In this document: positions 32,317 through 40,904 of the stretch, in pieces
How the letters are laid out: each line of letters starts with the position of its first letter
How positions within the stretch are numbered: position 1 is the first letter of the stretch
Assembly: GCA_046081705.1 (NCBI GenBank)
Contig: JBJTWK010000042.1
Span: 1-40,904, forward strand
Origin: IMCC26256 sp046081705
GTDB taxonomy: Bacteria; Actinomycetota; Acidimicrobiia; IMCC26256
DNA: 40,904 nucleotides
Direction of reading: 5' to 3'
Made by a program: the position numbers and the translations under genes
Notes under the pieces: model-generated
What the model was told of the DNA's origin: nothing
Databases searched by the model: none
Seen by the model: only the letters and a program-made list of their open reading frames with translations

Positions 32317-34101
32317 TCAGTCGTCGAGACGCAGGGCCGCGACGAACGCCTCCTGGGGGACCTCGACGCGCCCGATCTGCTTCATGCGCTTCTTGCCCTC
32401 CTTCTGCTTCTCGAGCAGCTTGCGCTTCCGGCTGATGTCACCGCCGTAGCACTTCGCGAGGACGTCCTTGCGCTTGGCCTTCACGGTCTCACGGGCGATG
32501 ACGCGCCCGCCGATGGCGGCCTGGATCGGCACGTCGAAGAGCTGGCGCGGGATGAGCTCGCGCAACTTCTCGGTCATGCGACGGCCGTAGTCGTAGGCCC
32601 GCTCACGGTGGACGATCGACGAGAACGCGTCGACCGCAGTGCCGTTGAGGAGGATGTCGACCTTCGCGAGCTGCGACCGTCGGTACCCGGCAGGCTCGTA
32701 GTCGAGGCTCGCGTAGCCCTTCGTGCGCGACTTCAGGTGGTCGAAGAAGTCCATGACGACCTCGCCGAGCGGCAGGTCGTACTGCAACTCGACCCGTTCC
32801 TCGGAGAGGTACTCCATCTTCTTCATCTCGCCGCGCCGTTGCTGGCACAGCTCCATGATCGGACCGACGTACTCGGTCGGGGTGAGGATCGTCGTGCCGA
32901 CGTACGGCTCCTCGATGCTCTCGACCTCGTTCGACGTGGGCATCGCCGAGGGGTTGTCGACGACCCGCACCGACCCGTCGACCATGTTCGCCCGGTACTC
33001 GACGTTCGGCGAGGTGGCGACGAGCGACAGGTTGTACTCCCGCTCGAGCCGCTCCCGGACGATCTCCATGTGGAGCAGGCCGAGGAACCCGCAGCGGAAC
33101 CCGAACCCGAGCGCGCCCGAGGTCTCCGGCTCGTAGGTGAACGAGGAGTCGTTGAGCCGCAGCTTCTCGAGCGACTCGCGCAGCTCCGCGTACTCGTCAC
33201 CGTCGACCGGGTACAGCCCGCAGAACACCATCGGCTTCGGCTCGAGGTAACCCTCGAGCGCGGGTGCCGGGTCGCTCGCGGTCGTGACCGTCTCGCCGAC
33301 CCGGGCCTGCCCGACGTCCTTGATCCCGGTGATGAGGTACCCGACCTCGCCCGGGCCGAGCGACGCGACCGGCGTCGGCACCGGCAGCCGCACGCCGACC
33401 TCCTCGGCGATGTGCGGCGCGTTCGTCTGGACGTACCGCAGCCGCGCGCCGGAGTCGAGGTGGCCGTTCACGACGCGCACCGAGGAGATGACGCCGCGGT
33501 ACGCGTCGTAGATCGAGTCGAAGATGAGCGCCTGCAGCGGCGCGTCGATGTCACCGACCGGCGGCGGGATGCGATCCACGACCGCGTTGAGGAGCTCGGG
33601 CACGCCCGCGCCCGTCTTCGCCGAGATGCGCAGGACCTCCTCCCCGGGGATGCCGAGCACCCGCTCGATCTCGCCGGCGATCCGGTCGGGCTCGGCCGCC
33701 GGCAGGTCGATCTTGTTCATCGCGGCGACGATCGTGAGGTCGTGCTCGAGCGCGAGGTAGCAGTTGGCGAGCGTCTGGGCCTCGATCCCCTGGCTCGCGT
33801 CCACGAGCAGGATGACGCCCTCGCACGCGGCGAGGCTGCGCGACACCTCGTACCCGAAGTCCACGTGGCCGGGGGTGTCGACGATGTTGATGACGTGGCC
33901 GTTCCAGTCGAGGCGCACGTTCTGGGCCTTGATGGTGATGCCCCGCTCGCGCTCGATGTCCATCGAGTCGAGGTACTGGGCCCGCATGTCCCGGGCGTCG
34001 ACCGCGCCGGTGATCTCGAGGAACCGGTCCGCGAGCGTGCTCTTGCCGTGGTCGATGTGGGCGATGATGCTGAGGCAGCGCAGCTGCTCGAGCGGGGTCA
34101 C
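32317..34101 (-). CDS. lepA: Elongation factor 4 (LepA)
   Basis: A 594-residue translational GTPase related to EF-G, implicated in 30S assembly and ribosome back-translocation. G motifs: AHIDHGKSTLADR, DTPGHVDF, NKIDLP. Domain II, III and V homologies follow, with the unique C-terminal domain holding KVDILLNGTAVDAFSSIVH and RKRKLLEKQKEGKKRMK. The GTG at 34101 (VTPLEQLRCLSIIAHIDHGK in short form) gives the normal length; the longer frame to 34266 has Arg/Gly-rich noise. GAGAAT lies six bases upstream, possibly a weak leaderless -10. Confidence 0.96.
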   Translation of the reverse strand: MTPLEQLRCLSIIAHIDHGKSTLADRFLEITGAVDARDMRAQYLDSMDIERERGITIKAQNVRLDWNGHVINIVDTPGHVDFGYEVSRSLAACEGVILLVDASQGIEAQTLANCYLALEHDLTIVAAMNKIDLPAAEPDRIAGEIERVLGIPGEEVLRISAKTGAGVPELLNAVVDRIPPPVGDIDAPLQALIFDSIYDAYRGVISSVRVVNGHLDSGARLRYVQTNAPHIAEEVGVRLPVPTPVASLGPGEVGYLITGIKDVGQARVGETVTTASDPAPALEGYLEPKPMVFCGLYPVDGDEYAELRESLEKLRLNDSSFTYEPETSGALGFGFRCGFLGLLHMEIVRERLEREYNLSLVATSPNVEYRANMVDGSVRVVDNPSAMPTSNEVESIEEPYVGTTILTPTEYVGPIMELCQQRRGEMKKMEYLSEERVELQYDLPLGEVVMDFFDHLKSRTKGYASLDYEPAGYRRSQLAKVDILLNGTAVDAFSSIVHRERAYDYGRRMTEKLRELIPRQLFDVPIQAAIGGRVIARETVKAKRKDVLAKCYGGDISRKRKLLEKQKEGKKRMKQIGRVEVPQEAFVAALRLDD

Positions 34102-34220
34102 CCGGGCATTCTCGCCGCTCGACCGCCGACCCTGGGAACCTCGGTCATGGTGCCGGGTCCTCCCGAGCCCGGTGCGAGGCCCTCGGAGCCCCGGACGGGC
34201 GCGTCCCGGGCGCCCCCTGC

Positions 34221-34226
34221 TAACCT
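34221..34226 (+). promoter_or_regulatory. Candidate -10 of rpsT
   Basis: TAACCT lies 45 bases before the rpsT ATG, giving a leader of about 39 bases. The leader has only a weak GAGAGAG as ribosome-binding site. Confidence 0.4.
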
Positions 34227-34271
34227 CACCCGGCCCAGCACGCTGACCCGAGAGAGCGACCGACACGCACC

Positions 34272-34535
34272 ATGGCGAACATCGCGAGCCAGAAGAAGCG
34301 CAACCGCCAGAACGAGGCGCGTCGCGTCCGCAACAAGGGCGTGCGGTCCGAGCTGCGCACCCGGGTCAAGACCGCCCGCACCGCCATCTCCGAGGGCGCC
34401 GAGTCCGCTCCGGAGGCGCTCAAGGCCGCACAGAAGCGCCTCGACAAGGCCGGTCGCAAGGGCGTGATCCACAAGAACGCGGCCGCCCGTCGCACGTCGC
34501 GCCTCATGCGGGCCGCGGCGAAGAACGCCTCCTAG
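34272..34535 (+). CDS. rpsT: 30S ribosomal protein S20
   Basis: An 87-residue Lys/Arg/Ala-rich helical protein, typical of S20, which binds 16S rRNA early in 30S assembly. It begins MANIASQKKRNRQNEARR and ends RRTSRLMRAAAKN. It is divergent from lepA and convergent with holA. The last 32 bases, including the stop codon, overlap the 3' end of holA on the other strand. Confidence 0.97.
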   Translation: MANIASQKKRNRQNEARRVRNKGVRSELRTRVKTARTAISEGAESAPEALKAAQKRLDKAGRKGVIHKNAAARRTSRLMRAAAKNAS

Positions 34536-35568
34536 CGCCGTCCGCCCGGCCCCCGCTGCGGGACCGGGCCGACAGATCGGCGAGTCGGGCCACGAGCACC
34601 TCGATCGAGGCCTGCGGGTCGAGCGCCGTCGCGCCCTTGAGCTCGAGGTCGGCGCGGTGCAGGAGGTCGACCGCCCGCCGCAGGCCGTCCGACCCGAGAC
34701 CGCGCACCGCCTCGAGCGCCTTCTTGGCGGGGAAGGTCGACCCCTTGCCGCCGAGCGCGGCGTGCGCCTGTGCGTCGTTCGTGATGCTCGGATCGTCGAG
34801 GCGCAGCAGGCGCCGGTACCGAGCGGTGAGGAGTGCGAGCACCTGGAGCGGATGCATCGGCTTGGGCTGCCGGGGGCTCGTGACGGTGAGCAGCCGATCG
34901 AGGATCGCCAGGGCCGCCGCGGTGTCGCCCTGCTCGATGGCGTTCGTGAGTGTGTACGCGGGCACCGAGCCGGCCTCGCCGAGGTAGGGCTCGACCTCCT
35001 CGACGCCGAGGCTCGCACCCTCGCCGTAGGTCGCGGCGAGCACCTCGACGAGTGCACCGACCCGGCCCGCGTCCTCGCCGAGGTGATCGGTGACGAGTGA
35101 CGCGGCGCGGCCGTCGAGTTCCACCCCGGCGGCCCCGAGGGACTCCCCGAGGACGTCGAGGGTCTTCTCCGAGTCCGGCCCCACGGTGCGACCGTGCTTG
35201 ATCGCATCGGTCAGCCCCTTCACCACCCGGCCACCGCCACCCGCCACGAGGACGAGGTCGGTGGTGTCGAGCGGATCCTCGAGGTACGCCAGCAGCGGTC
35301 CGGCCTCCTCGGTCGTGAGGTGCTCGTAGTCCCGCAGCAGCACGATCCGGCGGGCCGTCATGAACGGCGGACTCTGCGCCGAGCCCACCGCCGCGGCGAT
35401 CACCGCCTCCCTCCCCTCGGCCCCGCCGCCGTCGTCCCCCCGACCCGGGACCGTGAGGTCCTCCACCGCGAGGCTCCGGTCGTCGCCGGCGAGGAGTTCG
35501 TCGAGCAGTTCGGCGAGGGCCCGCGATCGGAGGACCGGGTCGGTCCCCTTCACCGCGTAGAGGCTCAC
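34504..35568 (-). CDS. holA: DNA polymerase III subunit delta
   Basis: A 354-residue clamp-loader delta subunit, which opens the beta clamp. The AAA+-like N-terminal domain starts MSLYAVKGTDPVLRSRAL, with PPFMTARRIVLLRDYEHL, and the C-terminal collar domain includes VRGLGSDGLRRAVDLLHRADLELKG in short pieces (LLHRADLELKG). The GTG at 35568 overlaps the upstream stop by four bases. The C-terminal tail (SGGRADGARRRSSPRPA) is disordered and encoded opposite the end of rpsT. Confidence 0.93.
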   Translation of the reverse strand: MSLYAVKGTDPVLRSRALAELLDELLAGDDRSLAVEDLTVPGRGDDGGGAEGREAVIAAAVGSAQSPPFMTARRIVLLRDYEHLTTEEAGPLLAYLEDPLDTTDLVLVAGGGGRVVKGLTDAIKHGRTVGPDSEKTLDVLGESLGAAGVELDGRAASLVTDHLGEDAGRVGALVEVLAATYGEGASLGVEEVEPYLGEAGSVPAYTLTNAIEQGDTAAALAILDRLLTVTSPRQPKPMHPLQVLALLTARYRRLLRLDDPSITNDAQAHAALGGKGSTFPAKKALEAVRGLGSDGLRRAVDLLHRADLELKGATALDPQASIEVLVARLADLSARSRSGGRADGARRRSSPRPA

Positions 35569-36167
35569 CGGGACCGACCCGAGGCGCGGCCGCCGATGGC
35601 GGCGAGCACCGCGGCGGCCCGTGCTGCGGCCGCAACCTCGACGACGCGGAGCACCGCCGCACCCCGCTCGGTCGCCAGTGCCGCGAGGGTCGCGGTGTCG
35701 TCCGGTCCGACCGCGGCAATCGACGCGATCACCGATCGCCCCGCCGCCGCAAGGTCGGCGAGGGCGGCGAGCCGGCCGACGAGGTCGTCGCCGTTCCCCG
35801 CGTCGAGGTCACCCACGTCGACGAACGCGGCCTCGGGCACCCCGCGCCCGATCGGGACGTGGGCGAGGAGGCCGTGCTCGACCGCGAGGCCCACGAGCGC
35901 GTCGCGGTCGGATCCGACGGGTTCGACGCGCAACCCGGCGGCACCGAGCGCGACGGCCCGTCGGGCACCCGCGAGGTCGTGGACCGGCACGACGCACCCC
36001 GCGCCGACCGGGGCACCGGACGCGGCGAGCACCTCGAGCGGGATCTCGACGAGCGCGGCACCGGCCGCGATCGCGCGCTCCACGCCGGCGGGGCCACCGG
36101 TCGATCCGGCGAGGCGCGCGAGTACCTGCGGAGCGCGGGTGGGTGCGACGCGGGACTCGGCGGACAT
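35565..36167 (-). CDS. Small protein resembling a degenerate DHPS-type TIM barrel
   Basis: A 200-residue Ala/Val/Gly-rich protein with a regular beta-alpha alternation. The opening (ERAIAAGAALVEIPLEVLAA) and especially the end (LAALATERGAAVLRVVEVAAA) resemble the first and last strands of dihydropteroate synthase, whose usual end is VRVHDV; here the His and Asp are replaced. The other pterin- and sulfonamide-site signatures are absent, and it is about 60-80 residues shorter than DHPS. It is probably not an active DHPS. The ATG at 36167 lies seven bases after TAGGGT, and its stop overlaps the holA start (GTGA). Assignment to the DHPS fold is an inference. Confidence 0.6.
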   Translation of the reverse strand: MSAESRVAPTRAPQVLARLAGSTGGPAGVERAIAAGAALVEIPLEVLAASGAPVGAGCVVPVHDLAGARRAVALGAAGLRVEPVGSDRDALVGLAVEHGLLAHVPIGRGVPEAAFVDVGDLDAGNGDDLVGRLAALADLAAAGRSVIASIAAVGPDDTATLAALATERGAAVLRVVEVAAAARAAAVLAAIGGRASGRSR

Positions 36168-36174
36168 CGGGGCG

Positions 36175-36180
36175 ACCCTA
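36175..36180 (-). promoter_or_regulatory. Leaderless-type -10 overlapping the comEC stop codon
   Basis: TAGGGT, whose first three bases are the TAG stop of comEC, lies seven bases before ATG 36167. It would allow the DHPS-like gene and holA to be expressed independently of comEC. Confidence 0.5.
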
Positions 36181-37668
36181 CCGCCGCGCCCCGACGCCGA
36201 CCCCGGATCCGGGTGGGCGCCGGATCCGTGCGAGGCGCACCACCCCGGCCGTCGTCGCGACGAGCGCAACGAGGAGGGTGAGCGCCCGGGCGTCGAGCGA
36301 CCCCGGATGGCGCGCGCCGAGCGCTGCGAGCCCCTCCACCGCGCGCAGCGCGACGAGGGTCGGGATCTGCAGCACCTGCGCCGGGACCCCGCCCAGCAGA
36401 CCGCCGAGCAGGCCGGCGCCGAGCCCCCACACCGTGATCGGCACCACGAGGGGCGCGGCGAGGAGGTTCGCCGGGATCGCGACGGCGGGCATCGCGCCGA
36501 ACGTGCCCAGGAGCACCGGCGCCACACCGACCTGGGCCGCGGTCGTCACGCCGAACGCGTCGCGCAGCACCCTCGGTCCCGGGAGCCGGTCCGCGATCGG
36601 GGTCGCAAGGATCGCGATCCCCGCCGTCGCGGCGCACGACAGGCGGAACCCGACCGAGCGGACCAGGAACGGGTCCACCAGCAGGAGTGCCGCGACGGCG
36701 AGCGCGAGCACCCGCGCGCCGCGTACGGGACGCCCGAGCACTGTGCCCACGAGCACCGTCGTCGCCATCGCGATCGCCCGCAGCACCGAGGGCTCCCAGC
36801 GGGTCACCGCGCCGAAGAGCGCGAGCACGCCGACCCCGACGACGGCCCGGACGAGCAGTGGCGCCCGCCGGGTGAGTGGTCCGACGAGCGCGAGCACGGC
36901 GGCCACGTTCGCCCCGCTCACGACGAGCAGGTGACTCATGCCGGCGGCCCGGAACGTGGCGATGGTGTCCGGAGGGATCGCCCGCTCGTCGCCCAGCAGG
37001 AAGGCGGCGAGGACCCCCCGCTCGCGCGCCGGGAGGCCCGCACCGCCCCGGGCGACGAGCGAACGGATCGAGTTCGCGAGCCGGAGCACCGGCGCCCGGG
37101 GCGACCCGAGGTCGACGAGGGTCGCGTCGTCGAGACGCGCGACGACGTGACGCACGCGGAGCCGAGCGTCGTAGCCGTCGAGCGGACCGAGTCGACCCCG
37201 GACCGCGACCCGGTCCCCCGCGACGAGGGACCGGAAGCGTGACTGGTCCGCCGCAGCGGCGACCACGAGCACCGAGCGGACCACGGCCGTGCGCCGACCC
37301 GAACGCTCCCCCGTCCAGGTCGCGGACCGGACGGTGACGACGACGCGCCAGGCGGTCGCCACCGGATCGCCGACCACGGCACCGGTGAGTGCGCCGCGGC
37401 TGCGCGCCTCGGACGGCGCCCGCAGGCCCGACCGCTCGAGACCGTCGACGGCGCGCGCCGCCGAGCCCGTGGCGAACGCGCCCACCGCAAGGAGCGCCGC
37501 GATCCCCGCGGCCGGACGGCGCCCGGCGGCGAGCAGCACGACGCCCGCCGCCGCGGACGCGGCCGTCAGGACGAGCGGTCCGATCGGATCCGCATCAACC
37601 CGACCCCCGATCGCCCCGCCGGCGAGGACCACGACGAGGATGATCGCGGGCGTCGCGCGGACGATCAC
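36178..37668 (-). CDS. comEC: ComEC/Rec2-family DNA-uptake membrane protein, short form
   Basis: A 496-residue polytopic membrane protein homologous to the ComEC channel, which passes single-stranded DNA into the cytoplasm. The N-terminal part holds two to three helices and an OB-like DUF4131 region (SLVAGDRVAVRGRLGPLDG). The competence domain has ERGVLAAFLLGDERAIPP, FRAAGMSHLLVVSGANVAA and VLRAIAMA, then eight or so helices. The C-terminal metallo-beta-lactamase domain of full-length ComEC is absent. The GTG at 37668 overlaps the comEA stop (GTGA). A much longer open frame through comEA and leuS is spurious. Confidence 0.92.
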   Translation of the reverse strand: MIVRATPAIILVVVLAGGAIGGRVDADPIGPLVLTAASAAAGVVLLAAGRRPAAGIAALLAVGAFATGSAARAVDGLERSGLRAPSEARSRGALTGAVVGDPVATAWRVVVTVRSATWTGERSGRRTAVVRSVLVVAAAADQSRFRSLVAGDRVAVRGRLGPLDGYDARLRVRHVVARLDDATLVDLGSPRAPVLRLANSIRSLVARGGAGLPARERGVLAAFLLGDERAIPPDTIATFRAAGMSHLLVVSGANVAAVLALVGPLTRRAPLLVRAVVGVGVLALFGAVTRWEPSVLRAIAMATTVLVGTVLGRPVRGARVLALAVAALLLVDPFLVRSVGFRLSCAATAGIAILATPIADRLPGPRVLRDAFGVTTAAQVGVAPVLLGTFGAMPAVAIPANLLAAPLVVPITVWGLGAGLLGGLLGGVPAQVLQIPTLVALRAVEGLAALGARHPGSLDARALTLLVALVATTAGVVRLARIRRPPGSGVGVGARR

Positions 37669-38453
37669 AGGACGACGAGGGGCTCGAGCTCCGCAAAGCG
37701 CGCCTCCCCGATCCCCCGGACCGCGTCGAGGTCCTGCACCGACCGGAACCCCCCGCGGGCCCGGCGCTCCCGGAGGATCGCCGCGGCGAGGGAGGGTCCG
37801 ATGCCGGGCAGGGTCTCGAGTTCCTCGGCGGTGGCGGTATTGAGGTGCACCGGCCCCGTCGACGGTCCGGGATCGGCATCGCCGGGCGTCGACCCGGCGG
37901 GGTCGGGCGCGACACCCCGCACCGGCACGACGATCCGTTCCCCGTCGGCGACCCGCGCCGCGAGGCTGACCGCGTCGAGGTCGGCGTCGGCCCGGGCACC
38001 GCCGGCTGCGGCGATCGCGTCGGCCACCCGATCGCCGTCGCGCAGCCGCACGAGCCCCGGCGTGGTCACCGCCCCGGCGACCTGGGCCACCACGACGCGC
38101 TCGTCGTGCGTCGCCGCCGCCCGCGCGGCGAGCCGATCGGCGCGGGCCACTGCGGCCGTGCCGCGGGCGGGTCCACCGCGCGGGACCGCGGTCCGACTCC
38201 AGACGAGCGCCGCGACGAGGCCCACGAGCACCAGCGCGCCCGCGACGACCCTCGGATCGTGGCGGTACGCGTGGAGGCGATCGACGAGCCGTGGCGGGTT
38301 CGGGTCCGGGCGCGCCGGTGCCCCGGGCCCGGGCTGCGGGGTCGGTGGGGCCTCGGCGGCGTCGATCGGGGCCGCAGCGGTCGGTGACGTGGGGACCGGA
38401 GACGCCGGGACCGGGGACGCCGGTGCGTCGGAGGTGCGGGGGTCGGTGGCCAT
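37665..38453 (-). CDS. comEA: ComEA-like DNA-binding membrane protein
   Basis: A 262-residue protein. A Pro/Ala-rich cytoplasmic tail (1-60) precedes one membrane helix (about 69-86, VVAGALVLVGLVAALVW). Outside the membrane there is an SLBB domain (VVVAQVAGAVTTPGLVRLRDG, short piece QVAGAVTTPG), a Pro/Gly linker, and a C-terminal helix-hairpin-helix pair (HLNTATAEELETLPGIG, VRGIGEARF) that binds double-stranded DNA. GGGAGG lies four bases before the ATG. It is coupled to comEC. Confidence 0.95.
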   Translation of the reverse strand: MATDPRTSDAPASPVPASPVPTSPTAAAPIDAAEAPPTPQPGPGAPARPDPNPPRLVDRLHAYRHDPRVVAGALVLVGLVAALVWSRTAVPRGGPARGTAAVARADRLAARAAATHDERVVVAQVAGAVTTPGLVRLRDGDRVADAIAAAGGARADADLDAVSLAARVADGERIVVPVRGVAPDPAGSTPGDADPGPSTGPVHLNTATAEELETLPGIGPSLAAAILRERRARGGFRSVQDLDAVRGIGEARFAELEPLVVL

Positions 38454-38518
38454 GGGCCCTCCCGGGATGCGGGCGCGCCGAGAGAATCGGGCGCGCGTCG
38501 GTGCGCATCGGGGAAGGG

Positions 38519-38572
38519 CGGCCCGGCGCCGGGCCGGGCGAGGTCCGGGGAGGCCGGACGGGCGAGATCGTA
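38519..38572 (-). promoter_or_regulatory. comEA promoter with an 18-bp palindrome in its leader
   Basis: TACGAT (minus 38572-38567) is a -10 candidate 17 bases after the stop of the upstream gene. Between it and the ATG at 38453 lies the perfect 18-bp palindrome cggcccggcgccgggccg (38519-38536), which may be an operator or a terminator/attenuator. Confidence 0.45.
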
Positions 38573-38588
38573 GCGATCCCGTCGGACG

Positions 38589-38942
38589 TCAGCGACCGGC
38601 GAGCGCTCGGGCCTCGACCTCGGCCGGGATGGCGGCGTACGCCTCGGCGTGCGGCAGTCCGGCCGCACGGCCGCGCCCGTAGGCGAGGAGGTACGAGGCC
38701 ACGAACCGGAGCGCGCCCTGCTCCCGCCACTGCCGCACGTGGACGAGCTCGTGCGCGAGCAACGCGCCGTCCCCGTCCCGACCCCGACGCAGGAGGATCC
38801 ACCGACCGAGCGTCAGGCCGACGGTGCCGGGTACGAGGAACGGCACGGTGACCACCCGGGCCCGCCGCGCGTCGATCGGCGCGACGTGGTGGAAGGCCGC
38901 GAGCACCGCATCCACATCGAGGCGCCCGACCCGCGCCACCAC
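38589..38942 (-). CDS. Small HELVH putative zinc metallopeptidase-like protein
   Basis: A 117-residue protein with ALLAHELVHVRQWREQG, a HExxH zincin motif, and a downstream AIPAEVEARAL that could supply the third ligand (Glu). The N-terminal half is a beta-rich segment (VVTVPFLVPGTVGLTLG). The layout resembles DUF4157-type proteins, whose substrates are unknown. There is no signal peptide. The GTG at 38942 lies three bases past the leuS stop, so it is translated after leuS. A peptidase activity is not demonstrated by the motif alone. Confidence 0.75.
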   Translation of the reverse strand: MVARVGRLDVDAVLAAFHHVAPIDARRARVVTVPFLVPGTVGLTLGRWILLRRGRDGDGALLAHELVHVRQWREQGALRFVASYLLAYGRGRAAGLPHAEAYAAIPAEVEARALAGR

Positions 38943-38945
38943 GGC

Positions 38946-40904
<1,959 letters not shown>

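Noticed and set aside
31312..34467. Plus-strand open frame of 1051 codons
   Set aside because: Out of frame with the acyl-CoA dehydrogenase, then antisense to lepA; no recognisable domain.

Overview
The window is a dense, high-GC bacterial chromosome segment with almost no non-coding sequence (no gene-free stretch exceeds about 300 bases). The protein set points to Actinomycetota: a BldD-type regulator, an ECF sigma factor with an RskA-type anti-sigma factor, a cytochrome oxidase subunit II fused to cytochrome c, a short ComEC, and an actinobacterial-style KMGKS LeuRS motif. A class such as Acidimicrobiia is my best guess, but that is an inference from gene content only. Nearly all genes lie on the minus strand; only a 79-residue small protein (3228), an acyl-CoA dehydrogenase (31157) and rpsT (34272) lie on plus.

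Reading along the minus strand (right to left). (1) 40904-34504: leuS (5' end outside the window), a small HELVH protein, comEA, a short comEC, a degenerate DHPS-like protein and holA; holA converges on and overlaps rpsT. (2) 34101-29598: lepA, the plus-strand acyl-CoA dehydrogenase, and an ECF sigma/anti-sigma pair. (3) 29565-21068: hemW, then hrcA-dnaJ-rsmE behind a CIRCE-like operator, a BldD homologue, then phoH-ybeY-CNNM/CBS-era as a translationally coupled run. (4) 20869-14823: a seven-gene caa3-type cytochrome oxidase operon (subunits II+c, I, III, IV, CtaG) ending in two homologous cupredoxins, closed by a hairpin. (5) 14773-3519: uppS, recO, glyS, a J-domain-like/RDD membrane protein, ppdK, dgt, dnaG and rpoD. 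(6) 3467-1: a small plus-strand protein, tRNA-Asn, a membrane-anchored kelch-like protein, a polytopic membrane protein, a CAU-anticodon tRNA, and the start of a secreted protein with a subtilase-propeptide-like N-terminus.

How the genes fit together: most of the window is core information processing and translation (leuS, glyS, lepA, rpsT, rsmE, ybeY, era, dnaG, rpoD, holA, recO), heat-shock control (hrcA/dnaJ with its own operator), DNA uptake genes (comEA/comEC) and aerobic respiration. Start codons fall in two classes: downstream genes in coupled runs overlap the previous stop (GTGA/ATGA), whereas transcription-unit leaders very often have a TANNNT hexamer 6-9 bases before the start and no Shine-Dalgarno, i.e. 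they look leaderless.

I do not see a mobile element, CRISPR array, prophage or defence island. The most distinctive items are the paired rusticyanin/auracyanin-like cupredoxins in the oxidase operon, the HPD-less J-domain/coiled-coil/RDD protein, the BldD homologue with an intact c-di-GMP signature, the divergent CIRCE overlapping the hrcA -10, and the degenerate DHPS-like protein whose -10 includes the comEC stop codon.
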